From NCBI RefSeq assembly GCF_014197535.1, contig NZ_JACIFV010000025.1:1-64000 (forward strand): DNA of 64,000 nucleotides, in the 5' to 3' direction. The notes under the pieces were generated by a model. It did not search any database. It was given only the letters and a program-made list of their open reading frames with translations, and was not told where the DNA came from. Below, in pieces: positions 17,801-24,236 of this stretch. The DNA is from Rhizobium aethiopicum (GTDB taxonomy: Bacteria > Pseudomonadota > Alphaproteobacteria > Rhizobiales > Rhizobiaceae). The translations under genes were made by a program, and so were the position numbers. Within the stretch, counting starts at the first letter, position 1. Each line of letters opens with the position of its first letter.

Positions 17801-18934
17801 GGCGCGCGTCTCGAACTGGCTCAGCAGTTTTTCGCCGTGTTCGTTGAGGTTGACGGAGAGCGCTTCGAGGCGGTTGTCGAATTCGGTGGCGAGCGCAAAA
17901 CCGGAGGCGTTGAGGGTCTGGAGCAGGCTGTCGGTCTTGGCGGCAAGCAGGCTGCCCATCGACTGCAGGGCGCTGTCCGATTTTTCCAGGATCGTCGCTG
18001 CGCGCGTGTCGATCAGCGAGGCGAAGGCTTCGCCCGATGTGGCGAGCCGCACGGCGATCTCTTCGGTCGCCAGCGACAGTTCTTCCTTCAGCTGGTCGTG
18101 GACGCTGCCGATCGAGGTGCGGATGCGGTCGGCATGGTTGACGATCGCCTCCCGCTCCGAACCGAGTTCATGGACAAGACCGCGCACGCGCAACTCGTTG
18201 TCGGCATAGGAGCGTTCGAGAGCGTTGACTTCGGAATGGACCAGCGTTTCCAGCTCGGAAGCGCGCGCAATGGTGCGCTCGATGCCTTCATTCATGGCCG
18301 AGACTTCGCGGCGCACCGCCTGGCCAACGGTCATGATGCGTTCGGAGGCGATGGTTTCCGGCTCCGCCAGGCGCAATGCCACTTCTGCCATGGAGCGGGC
18401 GGCGTTGCGCATGTCCTGGGCGCGGGAGATCATGATGGCGAAAGCGTAGAACATCATCACCGGAATGATGATGCCGACCAGGCCGGCAATGACGCCGGGC
18501 AGGGCGACGAGATCGGCGATCGAGCGGATCTGCCAGATCTGCGGCGCATAAAGCAGCGACATCAGGCCGAGGCCCGCCATGACCCAAAGCACGGAAAACA
18601 GGGTAGCGGTGCGCATGGCCGAGCGGCTGGAAGCGCCGTCGAAGGACTTCAGGATCGAGGCGGGCGTATTGCGGCTGGCATCATTGGCGGGCGCGAAGGC
18701 CGAAGCCCTGGAAGCCTGCTCGGCCCCGGAGCCGCGGCGGCTGCGGCGCTGCGCTTCTTCCTGGGCCTGCTGATTGCGCGCATTTGATGGATCAGACACA
18801 TTACCCTCCGGCGCCTGGGGCGCGTCGCCGCGGCGAGACGGCACGTTATCCTTGCCGAAGTCGATCTGGAGCGCCTCGTCCAACGCTTTGAACGCCTTGT
18901 CCTCGATCGACTCGTTATATTTGTTATTCGCCAT
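11828..18934 (-). CDS. gpr: Giant coiled-coil repeat protein, Growth Pole Ring-like
   Basis: A 2368-residue protein, by far the largest gene here. Residues 1-105 are cytosolic, hydrophilic and disorder-prone. Two membrane segments follow (about 112-130 and 145-168), then some 1900 residues of Ala/Glu/Ser/Thr/Arg-rich helix with apolipoprotein-like repeats. Twelve tandem 44-residue units occupy residues 704-1231. A Pro/Ala-rich linker leads to a conserved C-terminal block of about 115 residues with a Trp-Arg-Arg-Tyr segment. Size, membrane anchor and repeats match the Growth Pole Ring protein of Agrobacterium (RgsE in Sinorhizobium), which forms a ring at the growing pole. Databases often call it kinesin-like. 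Start at 18934 chosen because the upstream extension is short, basic and unlike the rest. Assignment is by architecture. Confidence 0.75.
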   Translation of the reverse strand: MANNKYNESIEDKAFKALDEALQIDFGKDNVPSRRGDAPQAPEGNVSDPSNARNQQAQEEAQRRSRRGSGAEQASRASAFAPANDASRNTPASILKSFDGASSRSAMRTATLFSVLWVMAGLGLMSLLYAPQIWQIRSIADLVALPGVIAGLVGIIIPVMMFYAFAIMISRAQDMRNAARSMAEVALRLAEPETIASERIMTVGQAVRREVSAMNEGIERTIARASELETLVHSEVNALERSYADNELRVRGLVHELGSEREAIVNHADRIRTSIGSVHDQLKEELSLATEEIAVRLATSGEAFASLIDTRAATILEKSDSALQSMGSLLAAKTDSLLQTLNASGFALATEFDNRLEALSVNLNEHGEKLLSQFETRASTMDSSTEKLNAALNERTHQLNEILIARTREINESLTSGERTIGGTLDDVLSKLNSALDEKGASFRQSLQSTADDAVMDLDLRSGFFEERLQTTVAQLSTAFDERVAEFTSAFDKRTGSLDTKLMESLARINETLTGSSDSIEGILSSSIDRLGSSMTDQSLALATALATGHEVLESTLNSRTEEITTALTSRTGELTSALQSATSDIALALASGTSDLHNNLQARSAEFRDTLRTTTTDLTAAVAAGTEQVTTAFGGRAEELTSVLTARAAEIRDAVGTAHERIDSVMAERGGALINALTTHHGRFEEALTTRSDAIINAVSGTHDRLAETLDEKAMALAISLNESQTRIEDTLETRSEALLNAVSGTHDRLSETLDEKAMALAISLNESQSRIEDTLETRSAAFLNAVSGTHDRLSETLDTKAAALTTSLDERHARIEDALGTRAEALLNSVSGTSDRLAETLDEKAMALAISLNESQARIEETLENGSAGLLNAVSGTHDRFAETLQGKAAAFANSLNETQARIEDTLETRSAALLNAVSGTHDRLSETLDEKAMALAISLSEGQARIEDTLQTRSSALLNAVSGTHDRLSETLDEKAMALAISLNENQTRIEDTLEARSEAFLKAVSGTHERIAETLDEKASALTASLSEGQSRLQDTLESRSESFLSAVSATHDRLSETLDDRAMALAISLNESQSRLEETLTSGADAITNAVSGTHERLNGVLDQKASALAASLNEGQVRLEEALGHRAAALVGAVTASHDRLTDTLDEKTMALAISLDDNQSRFDSALEARSNAIMEAVTSAEARVAGAFADKTDAIHNAYADNQRRLESALSEHSAALSGALDAGGARFEDLVGGLTGRIESRLSDAHARLGSLAEEAAARIEGGLASAHERIRTTLEDRGNAIELSLSQAHAQISDTLTEQATSIGTSVATSVSMLEMSLEDREASIRQAIDAGAQTLEDRMRAGAGQIAGRFQEAANTISSSAQNLSAHLDQSVENLAGRLEETGSRMEAGLTAIETRIRDGVGGVAEKVEAANSQLSGVLTDGISRLGALGDDATRRISATLEGSAANLTQAIDSRAANLAETLDSRTTTLAGAIEGRTASLGETLDRGNERIEERLSTMDRALTVGLDAVNRTIEGKAAGLASTLRSAVAEAAQGMEGEATRTTELLGKTGQQFAEDLNAKSDEFTRTMDERSSQIVTRVAEAQNRLATQAAAVAQTFSEAGNAIVNKVAEAETVVGTQVNAISRALSDAGQSLEARGNAIRTTLSGAGSEISATMADVERALEARSSAIRSNLEERVREIDTSLSDVDRALEARGNSIRSTLEERTRDLNSMLAGRSVELTRILDETARPIIDRYTDAGEQAAARITAAANLSADRLRAENEALASAVAARTENVANAVSAIENSLVGNVNGLVQRMSESSAAMAMMMNRAAEQLTSVDGRLGETTTRFADSATKAAEMVNASTRLLEGKVDRLSDISGQTLAQVGSIIGRFDDHSKVLTQASQLLGAAQSNLASTLEEREGALQALSVSLVQRSDEIEKTMRGLGGMIETVFERAEQRSNQVTGNLRQGVQSSFADIGRVLTETEKRAQEAAETMRAAITRAGDEANTTIDSTFANVERRSGDLSNRIRGGLTASLSEVERMLGEAGRASDGAAQHMRESLREAIEDAVGRFSGATEDIRRSAADIRSELDATRAELKRGAFDLPEEAKESASAMRRAVAEQIKALQDISQLVGRSSQQLEISEPAARSLAQAQPAPRPTQPITAQPPQPAAPPPIEAAGLRGTIAPSAPAAAPQRAAQQPAPARQELGRQEPARESGGWISDLLRGASREDAADTAPARAPARPAETAAPAARSNDSRNPRHVVESLNSLSVDIARAIDHDASVDLWRRYQRGERDVFTRRLYTLKGQQTFDEIKRKYDREPEFRTAVDRYIGDFEKLLADVARTDPNQTVTQSYLTSDTGKVYTMLAHAAGRLR
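15242..16825 (-). repeat. Twelve tandem 132-bp (44-residue) coding repeats
   Basis: The frame repeats with exact 132-base periodicity. Each unit begins with a His-Asp-Arg-like codon triplet, with starts at 16825, 16693, 16561 and so on down to 15505 and 15373. The core is [HS]DRLxETLDEKAMALAISL, then a Glu/Arg-rich stretch and LLNAVSGT. Units 1-9 are very alike and 10-12 drift. Since 44 = 4 x 11, the unit fits an 11-residue helical periodicity as in apolipoproteins. DNA identity between units is high, so recombination could change the copy number. Confidence 0.9.
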
Positions 18935-19212
18935 TCGGTTACGCCTCGTTACTGTCGGCCGGCCCGGCAGCACATCCCCGGCTTCCACCTTGTCCGGGAA
19001 CAACTTTGCCGTAACGGCCCTCCATCCCGACCGCGGACGGATAAGCATGTCATTTCAGAGTAGATAGCCGCTTTTTCAAACGGAAGGTATCAAAACACTA
19101 CCATTATCCACTCACTCGGCAAAGGCGCGTACCATAAACCCGCTCCACCAGTATCGTAGTGACACATCTGGGCTCTGCACACAATTAATGAAGGCTTGAG
19201 ATTTATGGCTCG

Positions 19213-19228
19213 TTAACCCGTTGTTAAC
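19213..19228 (+). promoter_or_regulatory. CtrA-type box (TTAA-N7-TTAAC)
   Basis: TTAACCCGTTGTTAAC matches the full CtrA consensus TTAA-N7-TTAA exactly. It lies 171 bases before the Hpt gene and 279 bases before the giant gene. CtrA is the response regulator fed by CckA, which is encoded at 30.6 kb. Function is inferred. Confidence 0.55.
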
Positions 19229-19275
19229 ATCTTTGAATCCGAGGCCCTGCTTAAAAACCAATAATTTAGCGATAT

Positions 19276-19293
19276 TTAACGGATGTTAACCAT
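19276..19293 (+). promoter_or_regulatory. Second CtrA-like element with TTAACCAT
   Basis: Two TTAA half-sites separated by 6 bases, the second being TTAACCAT, the alternative single-site CtrA consensus. It lies 106 bases before the Hpt start, a plausible promoter distance. The 6-base spacing departs from the consensus 7. Confidence 0.4.
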
Positions 19294-19398
19294 ATGGTGA
19301 GATTTCCACGCCCGATGTGCCGGAATTTAACGCGATGGCCACCCTCCTGACGCAGAACTGTAGCAAGTGCGGACGACCTGAGACGGGAGAAATGGCAA

Positions 19399-19782
19399 AT
19401 GGCGGCCCAGCTGGCAGCATTGAAGATCGTATTCGAGGCGCCTGATAATGCAAAAGGGCCGTGCCCCTCGACGGTCCGGCCGATCGATCTCGTCCATCTC
19501 GCAAAACAGACGATGGGCGACAAGTCCTTGGAAATCGAAGTCCTTCAGATGTTTGCGCGTCAGGCGCGGGCGTGTCTCCAGGATATGGCGAGCGGTGAGA
19601 CCGTGCGTGTCGGCGCGGCCGCGCATCGGCTGAAAGGTGCGGCGAGTTCGGTCGGCGCATTCCGCGTGTCGCAGACGGCTGAGGTCGTCGAGGAGACCGG
19701 CGGCGATGCCGGCGCGATGGCGGCGCTCGGCGCTGCCGTCCTCGATGCCGAGAACTTCATTCTCAAGCTCTGCCGCGGCTGA
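19399..19782 (+). CDS. Hpt (histidine phosphotransfer) domain protein
   Basis: A 127-residue single-domain phosphotransfer protein. The phosphorylatable His is H76 in AAAHRLKGAASSVGA, the classic Hpt signature. Such proteins shuttle phosphate between hybrid kinases and response regulators. It is not ChpT-like: it lacks the degenerate ATPase domain of that CckA partner. ATG at 19399 has GGGAGAA upstream. It is divergent from the giant ring-like gene and shares a promoter region with CtrA-type boxes, which hints at a cell-cycle or polarity role. Its partner proteins are unknown. Confidence 0.85.
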   Translation: MAAQLAALKIVFEAPDNAKGPCPSTVRPIDLVHLAKQTMGDKSLEIEVLQMFARQARACLQDMASGETVRVGAAAHRLKGAASSVGAFRVSQTAEVVEETGGDAGAMAALGAAVLDAENFILKLCRG

Positions 19783-19811
19783 CCTCCAAGTCTTCTTTCG
19801 TTGATCGAACG

Positions 19812-19849
19812 AGGCCCGTTGTTTCATTGCGGAACCACGGGTCTTTTTG
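19812..19849 (+). terminator. Possible terminator after the Hpt gene
   Basis: AGGCCCGT (19812-19819) can pair with ACGGGTCT (19837-19844), followed by TTTTT-type sequence. The 17-base loop is long and one pair is a wobble. It lies 30 bases after the Hpt stop. Confidence 0.4.
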
Positions 19850-19988
19850 CGACGTCCTAGATGACGCTTTGAAGACGGCGGGCGAAGGCCCGATCTGCGA
19901 GGTTATGGCGGATTTCCGAATGTTGACTGAAGCGTCGAATTGTCGGAAGAAACTCCGCCCACCCATTTGAAGACCGGAAATAGTCCTG

Positions 19989-20309
19989 ATGCCCAAACTT
20001 ACCATCGTCGCCTTCGACGGCACGCGCTTCGACCTCGACGTCGACCAAGGCTCCACCGTGATGGAGAATGCCGTGCGCAATTCGGTGCCCGGCATCGAGG
20101 CCGAATGCGGCGGCGCCTGCGCCTGCGCCACCTGTCACGTCTACGTCGACGAGGAATGGACGGAGAAGGTCGGCCAGCCGGAAGCGATGGAAGAGGATAT
20201 GCTCGACTTCGCCTTCGACGTGCGCCCTACCTCGCGGCTCTCCTGTCAGATCCGGATGAAGGCCGCTTATGACGGGCTCGTCGTGCACGTGCCCGAACGC
20301 CAGGCCTGA
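19989..20309 (+). CDS. [2Fe-2S] ferredoxin, adrenodoxin type
   Basis: A 106-residue ferredoxin. The cluster ligands C40, C46, C49 and C86 fit the C-x5-C-x2-C...C pattern of adrenodoxin-like proteins; C44 is an extra Cys in the loop. The acidic Glu/Asp-rich helix after the cluster and the Arg-Leu-Ser-Cys-Gln segment are typical. It serves as a one-electron donor, for example in Fe-S assembly or to a P450; the partner is not visible here. It stands alone with its own upstream region of about 200 bases. Confidence 0.9.
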   Translation: MPKLTIVAFDGTRFDLDVDQGSTVMENAVRNSVPGIEAECGGACACATCHVYVDEEWTEKVGQPEAMEEDMLDFAFDVRPTSRLSCQIRMKAAYDGLVVHVPERQA

Positions 20310-20340
20310 GGCGCCCCGCGTTTCGCGCTAACGTATCGGC

Positions 20341-20364
20341 CCGAAAATCGGAACCGATTTTCGG
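20341..20364. repeat. Perfect 11-bp palindrome
   Basis: CCGAAAATCGG (20341-20351) and CCGATTTTCGG (20354-20364) are exact inverse complements around AA. The hairpin lies 32 bases after the ferredoxin stop. It may act as a terminator or be a copy of a short dispersed rhizobial palindrome. Confidence 0.5.
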
Positions 20365-20390
20365 AGTCGAATAACCGACACCATCACCAC

Positions 20391-20426
20391 AAAAAAGACG
20401 CCTCGCGCGCTGGTGCGAGCGAGGCG
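20391..20426 (-). terminator. Rho-independent terminator of the candidate sRNA
   Basis: On the minus strand an 8-bp GC-rich stem (20419-20426 with 20399-20406) is followed by TC and six Ts (20391-20398). It is oriented for transcription from the right: either the candidate sRNA or the DUF922 gene. Confidence 0.75.
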
Positions 20427-20555
20427 AGGCGGGCGCATTACCAACGGATGAGGGAGGAACATCCGCGGCTTCGGAACGCGCCAGGAGAACCCAGCGAGGA
20501 AAGTCCAGATGCCGTACCTGAACTTTCGAATGTGTTCATATTAACGCGTTCCGGT
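20391..20555 (-). ncRNA. Candidate trans-acting small RNA
   Basis: Read on the minus strand, this 165-base stretch has three nested structural parts. A closing helix pairs 20545-20552 with 20473-20480 (8 bp, perfect). Inside it a hairpin pairs 20518-20527 with 20499-20508 (9 pairs, one mismatch). A strong terminator with six Ts ends the RNA at 20391. Between helix and terminator is a likely unpaired CCUCCCU (20451-20457), complementary to Shine-Dalgarno sequences, as in many rhizobial sRNAs. No credible ORF fits. The 5' end is a guess. It could instead be the long 3' UTR of the DUF922 gene, whose stop is at 20667. Confidence 0.45.
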
Positions 20556-20666
20556 TGAGTCTGCCAGGATGAAAAATGACCATTAAAACGCTGGGGAAGG
20601 GGTAAGTTTCGCACAAGTTTCGTTGTGGAGCTAAGTTTTTCCGCTCGTCATCAGCTCGAGAAAGTC

Positions 20667-21293
20667 TTATTTTCTGCCGGCTCGACCGTTGATTCGATTT
20701 TTCAGCAATCTGAGCATGCGCTTCTGGAAGTTGACCGCCTCAACCCGGTCGAATCGCGCCTGCAGTCGATCGTGCTCCTCTATGCCGCGAGTTGATTCGT
20801 TGGAGACGAGCTCCTGCATGGCCTCGCAGCTGCGCTGCTGCGGCAATGCGCGGATGGCGCGCTCCATGGCGCGGGCCTGATCTCTGGCGATCTCGGCATG
20901 ACGCTCCTCGTGGCGCTTGATGTCACTCGACAGTGCGTCCCATATCATCGACAGCTCCTTGCTGGCGCCTCTGCGGCTGTTCCAGCGCGGCAGGATGATC
21001 TGGGTGTGAACGGTGACCTTTACGTTGCCGACGCGGCATCGGCCATTATCCTGGATATAGGTGGCCTCGCCGCCGAAGCGGATCTTGGTGGCGCCGGGAT
21101 GGCGTGCCGACGAACCGCTCGCCGTCGGGCCGCGCCGGCTGAGTTCCCGGTCTAGCTCATCGGCGGTTTTGCCGCGGATGTCGAAATAGGAATAACTTTT
21201 CGATGCGATCACTTCGGCTGCCGCTGGACTGCTGAGGGAAAGAGCAATGGAAAAGGCGACAGGAAGGCACATATAACGCATTGCAAGCGGCAT
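20667..21293 (-). CDS. DUF922-family putative secreted protease
   Basis: A 208-residue protein with a signal peptide (SIALSLSSPAAAE, cleavage near residue 31 from the chosen start). The mature part has a strand-rich N-terminal half and an HEERH motif (zinc-peptidase-like HExxH) in a helical segment, the pattern of DUF922. Two Cys could form a disulphide. Proteolytic activity is only a family prediction. Starts at 21293, 21281 or 21272 are all possible; the first gives the longest signal sequence. It is divergent from folP. Confidence 0.7.
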   Translation of the reverse strand: MPLAMRYMCLPVAFSIALSLSSPAAAEVIASKSYSYFDIRGKTADELDRELSRRGPTASGSSARHPGATKIRFGGEATYIQDNGRCRVGNVKVTVHTQIILPRWNSRRGASKELSMIWDALSSDIKRHEERHAEIARDQARAMERAIRALPQQRSCEAMQELVSNESTRGIEEHDRLQARFDRVEAVNFQKRMLRLLKNRINGRAGRK

Positions 21294-21359
21294 TCTGAAC
21301 GCAACCCATGTTGAAATCGGCAGGAGCTTGGGGCATAGCCACCGTAAGCGCAATATCGG

Positions 21360-22265
21360 ATGGCGGCTTTTTTCGTCATCAATAGGACAAGTCTGGTGAC
21401 AGGGCTCGAAGGCAGTTTCTGGCGTGTCGGCCATGGCCGGGAAATCGAACTCGGCCGTCGGTCGGCGATCATGGCGATCGTCAATGTGACGCCGGACTCC
21501 TTCTCCGACGGCGGACGCTTTGAAACCGTCGATGCCGCCGTCGAACACGCATTGCAGGCGGTCAGAGACGGTGCTGCGATCGTCGACATCGGTGGCGAAT
21601 CGACCAGGCCGGGTGCGGCGTCGATCAGCCCTTCGGAAGAGCAGGCGCGGGTGTTGCCCGTCATCGAGGCGCTGCGCGGTCGCATCGAGGCGCTGATCTC
21701 GATCGATACCTATCGTGCCGAGACGGCGCGGCTGGCCGTCGGCGCCGGCGCCCATATTGTCAACGACGTCTTCGGACTGCAGAAAGACGCAGGTATCGCG
21801 GATGTGGCCGCGGCCACCGGGGCGGGGCTCTGCATCATGCATACCGGCCGTGACAGGGTCAAACTTGCCGATGTGATCGCCGATCAGGCGCATTTCCTCG
21901 AACGGTCGCTGGCGATCGCCGCCACGGCCGGAGTCAACAGCGACCGGATCGTGCTCGATCCGGGTTTCGGCTTCGCCAAGGAGACGGCGGAGGAGAACCT
22001 GGAGCTGATGGCGCGGTTTTCCGAACTTTCGCGCTTCGGCCTGCCGCTGCTTGCCGGCACCTCGCGCAAGCGCTTCCTCGGCGTGGTGACGGGGCGCGAG
22101 GCGCCGGAGAGAGATGCGGCGACGGCCGCATCAAGCGCGCTGCTCAGGCTTCAAGGGGCTGCGGTTTTCCGGGTGCACAATGTCGCAATCAACAGGGATG
22201 CGCTTGCTATCGCCGATGCTATGCTCAATGCGCGCCAGGAATTCGAGAGGAAGCGGCCGACATGA
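21360..22265 (+). CDS. folP: Dihydropteroate synthase
   Basis: A 301-residue TIM-barrel enzyme that condenses 6-hydroxymethyl-dihydropterin pyrophosphate with p-aminobenzoate in folate synthesis. Family motifs are present in order: IVNVTPDSFSDGG, DIGGESTRPGA, SIDTYRAE, NDVFGL, LDPGFGFAK and GTSRKRF. It is the first gene of a folP-folB-folK cluster and overlaps folB by four bases (ATGA). The start may be further in than 21360, since the first 18 residues are not conserved-looking. Confidence 0.93.
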   Translation: MAAFFVINRTSLVTGLEGSFWRVGHGREIELGRRSAIMAIVNVTPDSFSDGGRFETVDAAVEHALQAVRDGAAIVDIGGESTRPGAASISPSEEQARVLPVIEALRGRIEALISIDTYRAETARLAVGAGAHIVNDVFGLQKDAGIADVAAATGAGLCIMHTGRDRVKLADVIADQAHFLERSLAIAATAGVNSDRIVLDPGFGFAKETAEENLELMARFSELSRFGLPLLAGTSRKRFLGVVTGREAPERDAATAASSALLRLQGAAVFRVHNVAINRDALAIADAMLNARQEFERKRPT

Positions 22266-22627
22266 CCACCTACACGATCACGCTGCAGAACTGCGCCTTC
22301 TTCGCGCGCCACGGTGTTCATGACGAGGAGGAATTTCTCGGCCAGCGCTTCTTCGTCGACGCCGAGCTCGATGTCGTCGCCGGCGAGGCGCTGGAAAGCG
22401 ATTCGATCAACGACACCGTCAATTACGGCATTGCCTTTACGGTGATCGAGGAGATCGTCACCGGCAAGCGACGCTACCTCATCGAAGCCCTGGCGCTCGA
22501 TATCGCCAAGGGCCTCTGTCAGACATTCCCGCAGGTGCGCCGGGCGAAGATCACGGTGCGCAAGCCGAATGCGCCGGTGCCCGGCGTGCTCGATTTCGTG
22601 CAGGTGAGTGTTGAACATTTTGCCTGA
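22262..22627 (+). CDS. folB: Dihydroneopterin aldolase
   Basis: A 121-residue enzyme converting 7,8-dihydroneopterin to 6-hydroxymethyl-dihydropterin. Visible are the N-terminal FFARHGVHDEE stretch, the conserved Tyr in TVNYG, EALA in the helix and the KPNAPVPG segment with the catalytic Lys. The start codon overlaps the folP stop (ATGA) and the end overlaps the folK start by 20 bases, so the three genes are translationally coupled. Confidence 0.93.
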   Translation: MTTYTITLQNCAFFARHGVHDEEEFLGQRFFVDAELDVVAGEALESDSINDTVNYGIAFTVIEEIVTGKRRYLIEALALDIAKGLCQTFPQVRRAKITVRKPNAPVPGVLDFVQVSVEHFA

Positions 22628-23138
22628 GGCTGCATCGCAATCGGCCACACTCGGCCTCGGCGGCAATATCGGCGATCCGGTAAAGGCGATGGCCGCGGCA
22701 CTGCAGAGACTGGAGGAGCGCGACGACTGTCGTATCACCGCCGTGTCGCGGCTCTATCGCACGCCGCCGTGGGGTAAAACCGACCAATCGTTCTTCTTCA
22801 ATGCCTGCGCCGCCGTCGAAACCCGGCTCTCTCCAGAGGCGCTGCTCGATGTCTGCCTGTCGATCGAGCGCGAGATGAAACGCGAGCGTGTCGAACGTTG
22901 GGGGCCGCGCACGCTCGATATCGACGTGCTGACCTATGGCAACGTCGTCCAGCAGGCGCCGCGGCTGGAGTTGCCGCATCCCCGTATGACCGATCGCGGT
23001 TTCGTCCTGATGCCGCTTGCCGACATCGCCCCAGGCCTTCTCGTCAGGGACCGGCCGGTCAGCGACTGGCTGCTCGAGGCAGACGTGACCGGCATCGAGG
23101 TCGCCGATGACAGCGGCGACTGGTGGCGGCGCGCCTAG
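22608..23138 (+). CDS. folK: Hydroxymethyl-dihydropterin pyrophosphokinase
   Basis: A 176-residue HPPK: LGLGGNIGDP at the start, RLYRTPPWG, FFNACAAVET, IERxMxRERVERWGPRTLDIDVL and LPHPRMTDRGFVL. It makes the pyrophosphate substrate used by FolP. Start is GTG at 22608, within folB, with a TTG one codon on as alternative. Its TAG stop (23136-23138) is the first three bases of an inverted-repeat element, so the element inserted at, or supplied, the end of this gene. Confidence 0.92.
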   Translation: MLNILPEAASQSATLGLGGNIGDPVKAMAAALQRLEERDDCRITAVSRLYRTPPWGKTDQSFFFNACAAVETRLSPEALLDVCLSIEREMKRERVERWGPRTLDIDVLTYGNVVQQAPRLELPHPRMTDRGFVLMPLADIAPGLLVRDRPVSDWLLEADVTGIEVADDSGDWWRRA

Positions 23139-23408
23139 AGCTTTTCCGGGTTAGCTTGAAGCATTCTGTTGGCTCAAACGGAGTCGGATGGTCGACCGGC
23201 CGGCGCGCGTCGTAGCCCAGCTCTACGGCCAAGCCGGCCGGTCGATCAGCCGGCCCGTTTCAGCCAACCCGAAGGGCCGGGCATCTTTCCGCCAGGATCA
23301 AAGGCGATCGGCTCAGACGTACCTGGGGGTATGCCCGTCGCCAATCGCCTTTGCCCTGACGAAAACCTGCTCCGGCAGAATGCTTCAATCTAACCCGGAA
23401 AAGCTCTA
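23136..23408. mobile_element. MITE-like element with 33-bp inverted ends
   Basis: The first 33 bases (23136-23168) are the inverse complement of the last 33 (23376-23408) with one mismatch. The ends read TAGAGC...GCTCTA. The 273-base interior has no credible gene. It contains a further palindrome around GACCGGCCGGC/GCCGGCCGGTC and another around AAAGGCGAT/ATCGCCTTT. This looks like a non-autonomous element or a rhizobial intergenic mosaic repeat. No clear target duplication is seen. Confidence 0.65.
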
Positions 23409-23416
23409 AGGCTCTA

Positions 23417-23443
23417 AAACGCGAAACGGCGGGAAACCCGCCG
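23417..23443 (-). terminator. Terminator of the exported-protein gene
   Basis: A 7-bp stem (23427-23433 with 23437-23443) around a 3-base loop, followed on the minus strand by TTTCGCGTTTT. It lies 33 bases after the stop of the convergent minus-strand gene. Confidence 0.6.
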
Positions 23444-23475
23444 CTTCAGGAAAACCGGGTCATCCGGTCTGTCTG

Positions 23476-24027
23476 CTACTGGATGGAGCCGACCGCCATT
23501 TCGTCGACCTGACGAGTCAATGTCAGGCCGATAACCGGGATCATCTGGCTTTCGACCTTGACCGACACGGTGACGTTCATCGTCTTGTCGTCCCGCACGC
23601 GAGCGATCATCGCGCCATTCAGCTTGGCGCGGTTGATGCCGACCACGACTGTATCCTCGGTGACAGCGCCGGAGACGACGTCAAGACCCTTGCCGGCGGC
23701 GCCGTCGAGGAACTTGCCCTTGTAGGTGGAGCCCGACTGCGAGATGACGGCGCTCATCGGCTGCTTGAAGACGCCGACGCGGCAGGTTCCATCGAGCTTG
23801 ATGCCGGCAGTGCCGTCGCCGGTCGGTTCACCGGTCAGATTGCAGGTGAATTTCGTGCCCTTGTACTTGCCGGCGACGATCTCGCCGGGGCCTTTCCAGG
23901 AGCCGGTGACGGATTCGAAGAAGGCCTTGTCGCGGGTTGCGGCAGTGGCTGTCGGAGCGACGTCTGCGACGGGAGACAATGCCGCGGCGGCGAGGCCGCA
24001 TAAGAAGAGAAACTGGCGCGAATACAT
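23476..24027 (-). CDS. Exported protein of unknown function
   Basis: A 183-residue protein with a signal peptide (FLFLCGLAAAALSPVADV, cleavage near ATA). The mature part is a beta-rich repeat of GTW/GxG elements with two Cys (CNLTGEP and CRVGVF) likely forming a disulphide. It resembles small periplasmic lipocalin-like or hypothetical rhizobial proteins, but I cannot name a family. The start at 24027 has an AAGGAAA ribosome-binding site; an earlier Met would add residues before the signal peptide. Confidence 0.65.
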   Translation of the reverse strand: MYSRQFLFLCGLAAAALSPVADVAPTATAATRDKAFFESVTGSWKGPGEIVAGKYKGTKFTCNLTGEPTGDGTAGIKLDGTCRVGVFKQPMSAVISQSGSTYKGKFLDGAAGKGLDVVSGAVTEDTVVVGINRAKLNGAMIARVRDDKTMNVTVSVKVESQMIPVIGLTLTRQVDEMAVGSIQ

Positions 24028-24236
24028 GGATTTTCCTTGGCAAACACCACTCACGAACTGGTGTCGAGTTTTGCCGAAGAATGGTTAATCCTTCCTTTCG
24101 ATTGTGCCGAAATGCGAGGGATTGGATTTCTGTCGCGCCTCGCGGATTTTAGGATCCGGCGGCTACAGTGTTGAATCTGCTTAACTTCGCCAACTTCACC
24201 TACGGGAAGGTGAGAACTGCAAAATCGCCTGGTCAG

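Larger units (their letters stand above)
18935..19398. other. Divergent intergenic region, gpr-like / hpt
   Basis: 464 bases between the giant gene (minus) and the Hpt gene (plus). The half nearest the Hpt gene is AT-rich, with several TTAA tetramers and two CtrA-like elements (listed separately). The half nearest the giant gene has no clear motif. Promoters for both genes must lie here. Confidence 0.5.
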
